From the NCBI GenBank assembly GCA_026705345.1, contig JAPPAV010000035.1:104386-168385 (forward strand): a stretch of DNA of 64,000 nt, in the 5' to 3' direction. The stretch is from Gammaproteobacteria bacterium (GTDB lineage: Bacteria; Pseudomonadota; Gammaproteobacteria; Pseudomonadales; Azotimanducaceae). Made by a program: the position numbers and the translations under genes. Below, piece by piece: positions 22,362-31,845 of the stretch; position 1 is the first letter of the stretch; every line of letters starts with the position of its first letter. Under the pieces are notes generated by a model. The model was not told the origin of the DNA and made no database searches. It saw only the letters and a list, made by a program, of their open reading frames with translations.

Positions 22362-24304
22362 TGCGCCGCCAGCGCGACGACCGGATCCATTCCTGCGGCG
22401 CGCCGTGCCGGCGCCAGGCCGAAAAAAAGACCGGTCAAGGTCGCGCAGGACAGGCCGATCAGCAGGATCGGCGCCGTGAACGCCATCACGGTCGCGCCGA
22501 TCATGTTGATGGCCTCGCCGACGACGAGCGTGAGACCGAGACCTACCACTCCGCCCAAGCCGGCAACGACGACGGCTTCGCAGATGAACTGGAACAGGAT
22601 GTCGCGTCGCCGAGCGCCGATGGCCATGCGCAGGCCAATCTCGCGAGTGCGTTCCGCCACCGTGGCAAGCATGATGTTCATGACGCCGATGCCGGCCACC
22701 ACCAGCGAGATGCCGCCGATGGCCCCGAACAACATCCGGAGGATGTTGGAGACGTTGTTCTGGGCCTCCAAGGCGGCTTCCTGGTTCTGGATCTCGAAGT
22801 CGCGTTGCCCATGCCGGCGGACGAGCAGCGCGTCGATGGCGCGTTGCGCCGCCTCGACCTGGTGGGTCTCGGCGACCAGCACACCCACCGTGTCCAAGCT
22901 TTCCTTGTTGAGCAGCCGGATCGAGCCGGTCCGCAAGGGAACGAAGAGCCCGTGGGCGTTGGTTCGGAAACCGGCGAGGATGTCCTCGGGCCGCTTCAGA
23001 ACCCCGATCACCTGAAAAGGCGAGCCGTCGAGGAGGATATGTTCGCCGACCGCGCTGCCTTCCTCCCCGAACAGTGCACCTGCGAGGATTCCACCGAGGA
23101 CTACCACGGGCTCGTGGTTGCGGTCCTGGGACGCGGAGAAATAGACCCCTTCTGCGAGTGTCCATGGACCGCTGTCCATCGACTCCGCCGTGGTAGCTGT
23201 GAACCTCGCAAACTGCGTCGTACCCCCGGCGAGGATCCTCGCGCTGCCCGACATCTGCGGCGTGACCGAGATGACATTGGCCACCTCGTCGCGTATGGCG
23301 TCCGCGTCGGCGATCGTGAGCGTCGTACCGGGGCCGTTCTGGTCGAAACTCGGCTGGATCTGCAGACTCGCGCCGCCAAGCAGCCGGAAACTGTCCATGA
23401 TCCCGCGTTGCACGCCTTCCGCCAGTCCGAGCATGGCGGTGACGGAAAGGACCCCGATGATGATCCCCAGCAGGGTGAGCGAGGTCCTGAGCCTATTCGT
23501 CCGCAACGCCCGCATGGCCGTGCGGACGCTGTCCCGAAATGACGAGACCGGTGCGCGGGTGACGGTGTTGTGCGAGTCGGCCTGGGTCGGCACGCTGGCG
23601 GCGTCGTTCGAGGGGCGGCCCTGGCCGTCATCGGCGACCACGTGGCCGTCGAGCAGTTCGATGCGTCGGTGCGCGTACGCGGCGACATTGGGGTCGTGGG
23701 TCACGAGGATGATCGTGTGGCCTTGATTGGCTAGCGCCTCGAGTTGCGCGATGATCTCCCGACCGCTGGCGGAATCCAGCGAACCGGTCGGTTCGTCCGC
23801 GAGAACGACCCGGCCACCGTTCATCAACGCGCGCGCGATCGCCACCCGTTGCTGCTCGCCACCGGAGAGTTCGCCCGGCTGGTGGCCGAGACGATGCGAC
23901 AAGCCGACGCCGTTCAGCAGGTTTGTCGCCCGCGAGGCCCGGGCCTTTCTCGGGGTGCCGGCGTAGATCGCGGGAATCTCGACGTTCTCCCGCGCCGTCG
24001 CCATGCCGAGCAGGTTGTAGCTTTGGAAAACGAAGCCGAATACCTCGCGGCGCAGGCGGGCCAGTTCATCGGCATCCGCGCGATGCACGGCTTCGCCCCG
24101 GAAGTAGTACTCGCCATCGCTGGGCCGGTCCAGGCAACCGATGATGTTCATCAGCGTTGACTTGCCCGACCCGGACGGACCCATCACCGCGACGAACTCC
24201 CCGGGTTGAATGACGAGGTCGACGTCCTCCAGAGCCGCCACCGATACGCTGCCCGTGGCGTATCGGCGGCAGACGTTCCGCAGTTCGATGAGCGGGACGG
24301 TCAC
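22358..24304 (-). CDS. macB: MacB-type ABC transporter, fused ATPase and permease
   Basis: MacB drives mechanotransmission-type efflux of macrolides, peptides or lipids across the envelope. The ABC domain has Walker A (GPSGSGKST), signature LSGGEQQRVAIARAL, Walker B (VVLADEPTGSLD) and H-loop (ILVTHD). It is followed by one transmembrane helix, a large periplasmic domain and three C-terminal helices (NIMLATVAERTREIGLRMAIG is the usual conserved loop). GTG at 24304 is chosen because it lies one base after the macA stop and gives 648 residues, the same length as E. coli MacB. The gene symbol is used for architecture; the substrate is not known. Confidence 0.92.
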   Translation of the reverse strand: MTVPLIELRNVCRRYATGSVSVAALEDVDLVIQPGEFVAVMGPSGSGKSTLMNIIGCLDRPSDGEYYFRGEAVHRADADELARLRREVFGFVFQSYNLLGMATARENVEIPAIYAGTPRKARASRATNLLNGVGLSHRLGHQPGELSGGEQQRVAIARALMNGGRVVLADEPTGSLDSASGREIIAQLEALANQGHTIILVTHDPNVAAYAHRRIELLDGHVVADDGQGRPSNDAASVPTQADSHNTVTRAPVSSFRDSVRTAMRALRTNRLRTSLTLLGIIIGVLSVTAMLGLAEGVQRGIMDSFRLLGGASLQIQPSFDQNGPGTTLTIADADAIRDEVANVISVTPQMSGSARILAGGTTQFARFTATTAESMDSGPWTLAEGVYFSASQDRNHEPVVVLGGILAGALFGEEGSAVGEHILLDGSPFQVIGVLKRPEDILAGFRTNAHGLFVPLRTGSIRLLNKESLDTVGVLVAETHQVEAAQRAIDALLVRRHGQRDFEIQNQEAALEAQNNVSNILRMLFGAIGGISLVVAGIGVMNIMLATVAERTREIGLRMAIGARRRDILFQFICEAVVVAGLGGVVGLGLTLVVGEAINMIGATVMAFTAPILLIGLSCATLTGLFFGLAPARRAAGMDPVVALAAQ

Positions 24305-24305
24305 G

Positions 24306-25649
24306 CTAGAACCCAAAGAAAACACTGCGTCCGAATTGCTCGTCCGGCATCGGCGGCTGCTCGATCCCGCCGACCACGAGTTCGCCTTCGGCGAGGCCGG
24401 ACACCACGGCGGCCTCGATGCCGTTGTCGAAGCCGACGCGCACCGCCCGCGCCTCGATTTCGGCGCCGTTGCCCACCACATGCACCATCGCATCGCGAAG
24501 GTCCCCTCCCGCATCCGGGCGTTTCGGTGGGCCGTGCCTCGGGGCTTGGGGGGCGCTCGTCGAACGACTCGGCGGGACGCCCGGGACTTCGGCGGTACGC
24601 TGGGCGAATTGCGCGGCTGCGCTCGTCGCGCCCGCACCGGCCGTGAAGGACAACGCACCCAACGGGACTTTCAGGACGTCGCGAGCCGCGTTGCTCAGGA
24701 AGAAGACCTTGACGGTCATGCCAGGCAGCAGCGCCCCGTCGCTGTTGTCGACTAGGAGCAGCGCGTCGAACTCGGCCATGCCGCCTTGGGTGCTGTTGCG
24801 TGTCGGCAGCGGGGAGATCTCCTGCAAGTGGGTTTCCCACTGCCTCTCGTGACTGCTTAGCGAGGTGAAGTACGCCGCCATCCCGGGTTGCAAGCGCCCG
24901 ACATCCGCCTCCGGGATCTTGGCGACGACCCGTATCTTGCTGAGGTCGCCGATCCTTAAGATTACCGGCGTGGTCTGAGTCGCATTCAAGGTCTGGCCTT
25001 CCTGGACCAGAATCTCGACGATCGTACCGTTCGCGGGAGCGGTGATCCGGGTGAAGTTGAGCAGGGCCTCGGCTTCTTCGAGGTTTGCGCGCGCCTGTTG
25101 GATGCCGAGAAGGTGCTGCTCAAGATTGGCCTCGGCCTGGGTCAGACGGACAACCGCGCTGTCGTAGTCCACTTCGGTGGTGGCCTGGGCCTCCATCATC
25201 CGCTCTTGGCGCGCCAGATCGCCGCGAGCAAGCCCGAGACTGGCTTTCACCGACGCGGTGTTCGCCTCCAGCGACTGGAGATTCGCGACGGCCGAGGCGA
25301 CCCGGGTCTTCTGGATGAAGTCGTCGATCTCCGCGAGCAGGTCGCCCTCGGCAACCACGTCGCCAAGCTTGACATGCAGCGTCTTCAATTGACCGGAAAC
25401 CTGGGCACCCACGTCCACCCGGCTTGCCGCTTCCAACGCCCCGGAGGCGGCGACGGTGCTTTCGATGTCGCCTCGGGTCACCGCTACGGTGGTGGGGGTG
25501 GGTGGCGGCGCCGGGGGCTCTGGCCACGCAAGCCACGTGATCGCGAGCACGACCACCGTGGCGACGGTCACCTTTCCCCAGTGCCGCGCGATCCACGACC
25601 GAGGGTTTGTCCGCCGCCCCGAGGGCTGCTCGGGTGCTTGGTCAGCCAC
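24306..25649 (-). CDS. macA: MacA-like periplasmic adaptor (membrane fusion protein)
   Basis: This is the periplasmic adaptor that links the MacB-type transporter to the outer-membrane channel. One N-terminal transmembrane segment (VTVATVVVLAITWLAW, about 27-42) is followed by the lipoyl-like half VDVGAQVSGQLKTLHVKLGDVV. A long alpha-hairpin (about 110-190) and the second lipoyl half (ITAPANGTIVEILVQEGQ) come next, with the beta-barrel beyond. The C-terminal region contains a Pro/Ala-rich linker around 340-375 that is unusual for MacA. It starts with GTG and is divergent from the ADP-ribosylglycohydrolase gene, so the 180-base gap must hold two promoters. Confidence 0.9.
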   Translation of the reverse strand: MADQAPEQPSGRRTNPRSWIARHWGKVTVATVVVLAITWLAWPEPPAPPPTPTTVAVTRGDIESTVAASGALEAASRVDVGAQVSGQLKTLHVKLGDVVAEGDLLAEIDDFIQKTRVASAVANLQSLEANTASVKASLGLARGDLARQERMMEAQATTEVDYDSAVVRLTQAEANLEQHLLGIQQARANLEEAEALLNFTRITAPANGTIVEILVQEGQTLNATQTTPVILRIGDLSKIRVVAKIPEADVGRLQPGMAAYFTSLSSHERQWETHLQEISPLPTRNSTQGGMAEFDALLLVDNSDGALLPGMTVKVFFLSNAARDVLKVPLGALSFTAGAGATSAAAQFAQRTAEVPGVPPSRSTSAPQAPRHGPPKRPDAGGDLRDAMVHVVGNGAEIEARAVRVGFDNGIEAAVVSGLAEGELVVGGIEQPPMPDEQFGRSVFFGF

Positions 25650-25831
25650 GGCATCTCCCGCATTGGATGGCGTTCCGATCCAGCATACGCGTATTGCTTA
25701 CGGTTCCCTTACGGGCCACGGTATTCGTTGCTCGTGTATGCGCTGGACCTTGGCAGCGCTCGCGGGGCGACGTTGCCAACCCCGCGGCAGTTCCGACACA
25801 CTTCTGGCCTCGGGCTTGGTGGGATGGATCT

Positions 25832-27454
25832 ATGGACAGCTTGGAACGGCAGATGATTCGCGCGGAACTGGTGCAGCGTCGCGAGGAGGGGTGCGATGTT
25901 GCGGCGCTGGAACCACGCGTCGAACAGGCGTTTGCGGACGAGGAGACGGACCCAGCGGTGTTCACCGCCCTATATGACGAACTGGATGCCCTCGAGCCCG
26001 ATCCGTCGTTCCCGTACGAAGAACCCTCCGACCTTGAAACCATTCGCGCGCTGCGTCCGGACGGTCCGCGGCGCATGGACCTGGACCTCGCCGATGAAGC
26101 GGTGCGGGATCGCATCTACGGCGGCTGGCTCGGCCGGGCGGCGGGATGCTCGCTCGGCAAGCCGGTGGAAGGCTGGCCGCGCAAACGAATTGACGCGTAC
26201 CTCGAGTCGACCCACGCGCTTCCGCTCGACGACTACATCCCGTTCACGGAGGGATCGATATCGCCGTTCTTGAAGACCAGCACCCGGGACAACATCGAGT
26301 TCATGGCTCGTGACGACGACATGGACTACCCGATTCTCGGCTTGCTGGCCTTGGAGCGGCACGGCGGCGAATTGACGTCGCGAAACATGGCGAACACGTG
26401 GCTAAGTCGCATGCCTTTCCACATGCTTTACACGGCCGAGAACGTGGCCTATCGGAATTTCGTCAATCGACGCTGGCCACCGGAGTCGGCATTTTGGAGA
26501 AATCCGTTTCGCGAATGGATCGGTGCACAAATCCGCGCGGACATTTTCGGCTACGTCACACCGGGATGGCCAGAAAAAGCGGCGGAATTGGCGTATCGGG
26601 ACGCGAGTATTTCCCACGTGAAGAACGGGATTTATGGCGAAATGTTCGTGGCTGCCATGTTGGCGGCATCATTCGTCACAAGCGATATCAAGCAAATCAT
26701 CGACATTGGGCTGTCCGAAATCCCGGCAAAATGCCGCCTTTCGGAGGCAGTACACGACACGGTTTCGTGGTGCGAAGAGTTGTCGGACTGGGAAAAGGTC
26801 TGGGATCGGATTTTTGAAAAGTACGGACACTATTCCGGCGTCCACACGATAAACAACGCGGCGCTCGTCGTCATGGGTTTGATTTTCGGTTCCAACGACT
26901 ACGAAAACGGTATCGTGGTGACCGTGCGGGGCGGTTGGGACACCGACTGCAACGGGGCAACGGTTGGCTCGATCCTAGGTGCGAAATTCGGCGCGGGTTC
27001 CCTGCCCGACAAATGGATAGGCGTACTCAGCGATCGGTTGATGTCGGTCGTACGGGATTGCAACGAAAACCGCATTTCGGAATTGGCGGAACGTACGCAT
27101 CGTGTGGCCACACAGATGATGTTGCCGTCCGCTGAGGAGGAAGACGCAGAAGCGGTCGTGGAGGGCGCCGCAGGCGAGCTAAGGGGCAAATGGGCGCTCG
27201 ACGTGACCTTTGGCAAGCAAGTCTTGACGGTGAACGACGACTGGTCCGGGCAGATAGAAATGACCGCATTCGGGGAAATAGCCAAGGTCCGTAACCTTCG
27301 CGTGAAGGGGAACAGGGTCTCCTTCGTCTACGGCGCGAACAAGGGCGAGATGGTGATCGACATCGAATTCCATGGGACGATCAAAGGCGACCGGCTAGCG
27401 GGCCTATGCAGCAGCAACGGCCACGAGTTCGAGATGAGCGGAGTGCGAATCTGA
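25832..27454 (+). CDS. ADP-ribosylglycohydrolase family protein
   Basis: The DraG-type fold removes ADP-ribose from protein side chains or cleaves related N-glycosides, using two magnesium ions. The N-terminal motif GGWLGRAAGCSLGKPVEGW is at about residues 96-114. The metal-binding segment DDDMDYPILGL is at about 165. The second metal motif RGGWDTDCNGATVG is at about 367-380. These are the expected acid ligands. Residues 1-90 and a C-terminal extension of about 90 residues are not part of the core. ATG at 25832 is preferred; the longer upstream frame antisenses macA. The region 26.4-27.4 kb looks less GC-rich than its flanks by eye. Substrate unknown; close family members act on small N-glycosides as well as proteins. 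Confidence 0.85.
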   Translation: MDSLERQMIRAELVQRREEGCDVAALEPRVEQAFADEETDPAVFTALYDELDALEPDPSFPYEEPSDLETIRALRPDGPRRMDLDLADEAVRDRIYGGWLGRAAGCSLGKPVEGWPRKRIDAYLESTHALPLDDYIPFTEGSISPFLKTSTRDNIEFMARDDDMDYPILGLLALERHGGELTSRNMANTWLSRMPFHMLYTAENVAYRNFVNRRWPPESAFWRNPFREWIGAQIRADIFGYVTPGWPEKAAELAYRDASISHVKNGIYGEMFVAAMLAASFVTSDIKQIIDIGLSEIPAKCRLSEAVHDTVSWCEELSDWEKVWDRIFEKYGHYSGVHTINNAALVVMGLIFGSNDYENGIVVTVRGGWDTDCNGATVGSILGAKFGAGSLPDKWIGVLSDRLMSVVRDCNENRISELAERTHRVATQMMLPSAEEEDAEAVVEGAAGELRGKWALDVTFGKQVLTVNDDWSGQIEMTAFGEIAKVRNLRVKGNRVSFVYGANKGEMVIDIEFHGTIKGDRLAGLCSSNGHEFEMSGVRI

Positions 27455-27602
27455 ACTGGGAACAAGCGAATCCTCAGAGCAGGCGACCGTCTAACCGGAG
27501 CTGATGCGATGTCGTCCTATGAGCGTGTACGAGGTCTGCTCTTGTGGCAAGGCACTAGAGAAGGCAAGCTTGGCCGCTGTCACGCTGTAAGTAGGAACCC
27601 TT

Positions 27603-28040
27603 ATGGACATGTCGAACGTGAGGCTGGCGCTACGCAATCCATGTCGTAGGGAAGTTCCGACGGTACATGTTGACGCCTTTGCGGACGCGGACGCGGTTCA
27701 CCTATGCATCCCGCAGGCACTACAGGAAGCGCTGGAACTCGAAGCCGTGGAGGAAAGATCAGTGGTACTGGCGGATGGGGTTCGGCGATCAGTCGCCTAC
27801 GTGGGTCCGATCGAACTCCGCTTCGCCGGCAGGGTTGGGTTCACGGGGGCCCTGGTGACGGGCGATCAGGCGGTGCTCGGTGTGGTTCCCATGGAGGATA
27901 TGGACCTAGTCGTCGCACCGAGGCGTGTGACATTGCGCCCGCGCGGCAAGGACTGGACGGGGTACTTCGCCTCTGAGACGCGGGCTTCCCTTCCTGAGCG
28001 CGTACAACCGCCGTTGGAAGAAAGGGAGTCTCTCGGTTGA
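27603..28040 (+). CDS. Retropepsin-like (clan AA aspartic protease) protein with altered active site
   Basis: The middle of this 145-residue protein matches the small bacterial clan AA aspartic-protease family: LCIPQALQEALELEAVEER, VLADGVRRSVAYVGPIELRF and GALVTGDQAVLGVVPMEDMDLVV. Family members normally have a catalytic DTG in a VDTGA motif just before LCIP. Here that site reads FADADAVHLCIP, so the aspartate may be kept but Thr-Gly is not. It could be inactive or serve only as a binding protein. The 3' end overlaps a truncated PIN-domain toxin start, the position where an antitoxin would normally sit. Confidence is moderate for the fold and low for function. Confidence 0.65.
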   Translation: MDMSNVRLALRNPCRREVPTVHVDAFADADAVHLCIPQALQEALELEAVEERSVVLADGVRRSVAYVGPIELRFAGRVGFTGALVTGDQAVLGVVPMEDMDLVVAPRRVTLRPRGKDWTGYFASETRASLPERVQPPLEERESLG

Positions 28041-28138
28041 CGCGATTCATGCTAGATACCGACACCTGCATCTACGCGATGAATCGGCGGGGTCCATCGA
28101 TACAGGCGGCTTCTCACAGCACGCTGCTCAAGAGAGCG
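28037..28138 (+). pseudogene. Truncated PIN-domain toxin (VapC-like), N-terminus only
   Basis: A TTG (or ATG at 28049) opens the peptide MTRFMLDTDTCIYAMNRR, the hallmark first strand and catalytic aspartates of VapC PIN nucleases. Similarity fades after about 25 residues and the frame runs into the antisense of the lactonase gene, so roughly 100 residues are missing. It begins in a 4-base overlap with the aspartic-protease-like gene, as in a coupled toxin-antitoxin pair. It cannot fold as a nuclease and is a remnant. Confidence 0.7.
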
Positions 28139-29032
28139 TCAGAACAAAGCCAACCCCGGCACCTTCACCCGTCCCCGATAGAGACATGTGGACGACGTCA
28201 GGAAGAACGTCTGGAAGTCGTCGTCGCCCCAAGTGAAGTTGGCGCAGAAGGCGGGTGTCTTGATGACACCAAGGCAGGTGCCGTCGTCCGGATTGTAGAC
28301 GTGCACACCGCCGGGGCCGGCGCAGAAGACGTTCCCAAGGCTGTCGATCTTCAACCCGTCGGGTGCGCCCGCGCCTTCGCCGGTTGATTCGGCGAACACC
28401 GCGCCGCCCGACAGGGAACCGTCCTCAGCGACATCGAACCGCCGGATGTGCATCCGCGGCGTGTCGGCGACGTATAGACCGTTGTGATCCAGCGTAAACG
28501 CGAGTCCGTTGGGTTGGTTGAAGTCGCTCGACAGCAGCGTCAGGTCCCGCGACTCGGGGTCGAGGCGGTAGACGCCGGTGAAATCGAGTTCCGTCTCCCG
28601 GGCCACTGCCACGGCACCGCCGCCGCGACCGAAGGTGGGATCGGTGAAATACACCATGCCGTCCCGGCGCACGACGATGTCGTTGGGACTGTTCAGTTCC
28701 TTGCCATCGTAGTGGCTCGCCACCACGACCACGCTGCCGTCGTGCTCAGTCCTCGAAACCCGGCTCGTGGCGTGTTCGCAGGACAGGATGCGGCCGTGGT
28801 GGTCGTAGGTATTGCCGTTGGTCATGTTGCTCGGCTCCCGGAACACCGAGACGCCGTCCGCCTCGGACCATCGGTGCATTCGGTTGCCGGGGATGTCGCT
28901 GAACGTCAGGTGCTTCTCCACGGGGTGCCAGATCGGCCCTTCGGTGAAGCCGAACCCCTCGCCGAGGGTCTCGAGCGCGAAATCGCGCGGGACGATGGAA
29001 AGGAACCGTTCGTCTCGTATCTCGATGTTCAA
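28139..29032 (-). CDS. SMP-30/gluconolactonase/LRE family protein
   Basis: A six-bladed propeller enzyme, usually a calcium- or zinc-dependent sugar lactonase. The three metal ligands of the family can be seen: Glu in GFTEGPIW, Asn in NSPNDIVV, and Asp in GAPDGLKID. Conserved GNVFCAGPGGVHVYNPDG-like and FTWGDDDFQTFF segments complete the fold. No signal peptide is evident, so it is probably cytoplasmic. The 297 residues are normal. The 3' end abuts the truncated toxin. Confidence 0.9.
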   Translation of the reverse strand: MNIEIRDERFLSIVPRDFALETLGEGFGFTEGPIWHPVEKHLTFSDIPGNRMHRWSEADGVSVFREPSNMTNGNTYDHHGRILSCEHATSRVSRTEHDGSVVVVASHYDGKELNSPNDIVVRRDGMVYFTDPTFGRGGGAVAVARETELDFTGVYRLDPESRDLTLLSSDFNQPNGLAFTLDHNGLYVADTPRMHIRRFDVAEDGSLSGGAVFAESTGEGAGAPDGLKIDSLGNVFCAGPGGVHVYNPDDGTCLGVIKTPAFCANFTWGDDDFQTFFLTSSTCLYRGRVKVPGLALF

Positions 29033-29127
29033 GCGACTCTCCAGCGAAGTTTGGCAAGCGGTCTGCTATGGTACTCGACCTGCTCGGCTGCGCCTCGCCT
29101 AGAAAGCGGCGCTGTCCGATGCGGTCT

Positions 29128-29204
<77 letters not shown>

Positions 29205-29237
29205 TTTTCGAACGAACGTACAACGGGTTTGTCGCGG

Positions 29238-30149
29238 ATGAGCGAACAAGGGGCGGAGGCCGAAAGCGCGGCAACCGGGCCCGGCGTCATTGCCACCGAC
29301 GACGTGGGTCTCTACACGATCGCCAACACCGTTGTCCTAGATAGCCGATTCACAATGGCGTACGCCGCCGGGATCAACGACGGCAATCCCGCCTATTTCG
29401 ACGACTTGAAACCGGGCGGGCTTCAGATCCACCCAGGCATCTGCTTTTCCCTGCAATGGGCCAGTCGCTTCCGGCCCGATCAGAAGCCAAACCTGAGGGC
29501 CGCGCCCTACGGCGTCCATGCCTCGACGGACCTCGTGGTGCATCGTCCGTTCCGGGCTGGTGAGGCCATCACGACACAGGGCCGGGTGATGCAGAAGCGC
29601 CAGATCCAGCCCGGCGTCTACAACGTCGAGCGCTACCGGATGACTGCGAGTGACGGCGAGCTGGTCGCGGAGCTCCACTACAACGGCATCATCCGGGGTG
29701 CGACCCTCGATGGGCCCGACGTCGTACTCGAGGACGAACCCGCTTGGCCGGTGTTCGGCAAAGCAGGCGGCGAACCCCTGTGGCGAACGGAGATTCCGGT
29801 GCCGCTGCACGCGGGTCAGCAGTACACCGAATGCGCGCGGATCTACAACCCGATCCATACCGAGCCCAGCGTGGCCAAGGCTGCCGGCCTGCCGGGCGTC
29901 ATCCTGCATGGCAGCGCGACCAAGGCCATGTCGCTCACGGCTGTCGTCAACCAATGCTTCGAGGGCGACGCGAACCGGATCACGCGACTCTGCGGCCAGC
30001 TCCGCGGCATGGTGTTGATGGATTCGGGTGTCACGGTCGAAGGTCTCGCGGAGGATGAGTTCGACGGCGAGAAGCGCATCCTGTTCAGAACCCTGAACGC
30101 CGAGGGCGAACCGGCGATCCGCAATGGCGTGGTGTGCGGGCGAGTCTGA
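29238..30149 (+). CDS. MaoC-like double-hotdog acyl hydratase/dehydratase
   Basis: Two hotdog halves are visible. The N-terminal half has YAAGINDGNPAYFDDLKPGG and a PxF-type segment. The C-terminal half has the hydratase-like signature NPIHTEPSVAKAAGLPGVI followed by LHG. Such proteins hydrate enoyl-CoA or dehydrate hydroxyacyl-CoA. The catalytic Asp of the classical GDxNPxH motif is replaced (ARIYNPIH); as I recall, a subfamily with IxNPIHT has this naturally, so it is not evidence of decay. ATG at 29238 is preferred to a TTG three codons upstream. It starts 34 bases after the tRNA. Confidence 0.8.
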   Translation: MSEQGAEAESAATGPGVIATDDVGLYTIANTVVLDSRFTMAYAAGINDGNPAYFDDLKPGGLQIHPGICFSLQWASRFRPDQKPNLRAAPYGVHASTDLVVHRPFRAGEAITTQGRVMQKRQIQPGVYNVERYRMTASDGELVAELHYNGIIRGATLDGPDVVLEDEPAWPVFGKAGGEPLWRTEIPVPLHAGQQYTECARIYNPIHTEPSVAKAAGLPGVILHGSATKAMSLTAVVNQCFEGDANRITRLCGQLRGMVLMDSGVTVEGLAEDEFDGEKRILFRTLNAEGEPAIRNGVVCGRV

Positions 30150-30211
30150 AGCGCCTCCGATTCGGGGAATGCGTTAAGCTCCGATTGATCTCGTTGCCTG
30201 CGGGAGGACGC

Positions 30212-30553
30212 ATGGGCATTACCGTCGAGCATGGCTACTTCACCGAGGGCATCGAAGCCCGTTCCGAGGTCGAGGCGGCGGGACTGCATCTGCACGAAGT
30301 CGACGCGCCGCCCAGTGGTGGCACGCCGATTCACTGGCACGACGTGGGCATCCATTTCTACGTCGAAGGCGGCATCTTCCGTTTCCAGGATCCGGCAACC
30401 GGCGCAGTCCACGAATGCGGTCCGGGTACGAAGTTCGTGATTCCGGAACGGACGCTGCACATCGAGGAGGAGCACAGCGGCTACAAGGGCGTGGTCGGGA
30501 TGACCAAGGATCCCGTGCCACAACCGTTCGTGCGACCACCGGAGGAACTCTAG
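30212..30553 (+). CDS. Small single-domain cupin protein
   Basis: A 113-residue cupin with the metal-binding motif GGTPIHWHDVGIHFYVEGG, in which the histidines and glutamate are in the usual places. The second motif is around PERTLHIEEEH. The ATG has GGGAGGACGC upstream. Substrate or regulatory role cannot be told from the sequence. It lies between the hydratase and the amidohydrolase on the same strand. Confidence 0.8.
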   Translation: MGITVEHGYFTEGIEARSEVEAAGLHLHEVDAPPSGGTPIHWHDVGIHFYVEGGIFRFQDPATGAVHECGPGTKFVIPERTLHIEEEHSGYKGVVGMTKDPVPQPFVRPPEEL

Positions 30554-30627
30554 GCGAAGTACGCAACCGTGGTGCTGAGGCGGTGGCTTTGGGGACGTTG
30601 GGATCATTGGGGGATCGCGAGTTGCCG

Positions 30628-31845
30628 ATGAACACCCTTTATCTCAACGGCCGAGTCTTCGACGGCGACCGGATCATCGACGGCCACGGCGTGCTCGTGG
30701 ACGGTGACCGAATCGCCCGCGTAGCGCCTGCCGGCGACTTCGAGGGATTCGCCGGCGAAGTCGTGGATTGCACCGCCGGCACGGTCATGCCCGGCCTCAT
30801 CGACTGCCATGTGCACCTCATGTTCCGGGGCGAGCCCGACCCGTGGGCGGTCCTCGAGAAGCTCGACGCGGCCCATGCCGTCGTTCGGGCCCTTGAGCAC
30901 GCCCGGGACACGCTCCTCGGTGGCGTCACATCCGTCCGCGACTGCGGCGGTCGCGATTTCCAGGAGTTCGCGGTTCGCGATGCCTGCAACGAGGGCCGGT
31001 TCCAGGGGCCCACGATTCTCGCCGCCGGGAAGGTGATCTGCATGACCGGCGGACACGGCAGCCGCATCGGACGCGTGGCGGATGGCGTCGACGAGGTCGT
31101 AAAGGCGGTGCGCGAGCAGGTCCACGCGGGTTCCGACCTCGTCAAGATCATGGCGACGGGCGGCGTGATGACCCCCGGCGTCGATCCGGAGGACGCCCAT
31201 TACTCTGCGGAGGAGATGGCGGCCGGCATCACCGAGGCGAAGCGGTTTCGCCGTCGGACCGCGAGCCACGCCCAGGGCTCGGAAGGCATTCTGAACGCCA
31301 CCCGTGGCGGGGTGACGTCCATCGAGCACGGCATCTTCATGAACGAGGAGTGCTGCCGGGAGATGCTCGATCGGGGTACGTACCTCGTGCCGACCTTGGC
31401 GGCGCTGAGGAACATCCTCGACAACGAGGACGCGGGGATTCCGGATTACGTGATGGAGAAAGCGCAGCGTTGCGCCGCCGCCCACGAACGATCGATCCGG
31501 ATGTTCGACGAAGCGGGCGGACGCATTGCCCTTGGCACCGACGCGGGGACGCCGTTCAACCTGCATGGCGACAACGCCGCCGAGCTCAAGTTCATGGTCG
31601 ATGTGGGGATGTCGAACCTCGACGCACTCCGGGCCGGTACCCGGAACGGAGCGGAACTCATGGGTTTCGATGACCGGGGACGTATCGCCGAAGGCGCGGT
31701 TGCGGATCTGTTGGTCGTGGATGGCGATCCCTCGACCGAGATTGAGGCGGCAGCTGACCGGAGTCGTCACCTCAGGGTGATCAAAGGGGGTATGGTAGTC
31801 GTCGACCGCGTCGGCGAATGTGAAAACGTGAGGAGGAAAGCATGA
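30628..31845 (+). CDS. Amidohydrolase (imidazolonepropionase/prolidase-like metal-dependent hydrolase)
   Basis: The amidohydrolase-superfamily barrel has a two-metal site. The His-x-His pair is in DCHVHL (residues 61 and 63), the bridging-lysine motif is DLVKIMATGG (about 172), further histidines are in ASHAQG and SIEHG, and the catalytic Asp is in LGTDAG (about 309). This pattern is that of the Xaa-Pro dipeptidase/arginine-carboxypeptidase-like branch. No signal peptide is present. ATG at 30628 gives 405 residues and begins the family's N-terminal beta-sandwich (LYLNGRVFDGDRI). It overlaps the next gene by 4 bases, so they are coupled. Confidence 0.88.
   Translation: MNTLYLNGRVFDGDRIIDGHGVLVDGDRIARVAPAGDFEGFAGEVVDCTAGTVMPGLIDCHVHLMFRGEPDPWAVLEKLDAAHAVVRALEHARDTLLGGVTSVRDCGGRDFQEFAVRDACNEGRFQGPTILAAGKVICMTGGHGSRIGRVADGVDEVVKAVREQVHAGSDLVKIMATGGVMTPGVDPEDAHYSAEEMAAGITEAKRFRRRTASHAQGSEGILNATRGGVTSIEHGIFMNEECCREMLDRGTYLVPTLAALRNILDNEDAGIPDYVMEKAQRCAAAHERSIRMFDEAGGRIALGTDAGTPFNLHGDNAAELKFMVDVGMSNLDALRAGTRNGAELMGFDDRGRIAEGAVADLLVVDGDPSTEIEAAADRSRHLRVIKGGMVVVDRVGECENVRRKA

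Noticed and set aside
22362..23165. Upstream extension of the efflux lipoprotein frame
   Set aside because: It antisenses nothing known but is the wrong frame of macB; the lipoprotein signal starts at 22361.
27508..27640. Short frame starting ATGTCGTCCTATGAGCG as a possible antitoxin gene
   Set aside because: About 42 codons, no recognisable motif and overlap with the aspartic-protease-like gene in another frame.
29238..30149. Missing catalytic Asp in the MaoC-like hydratase
   Set aside because: The IxNPIHT form is, as I recall, typical of a subfamily, so it is not a sign of decay.
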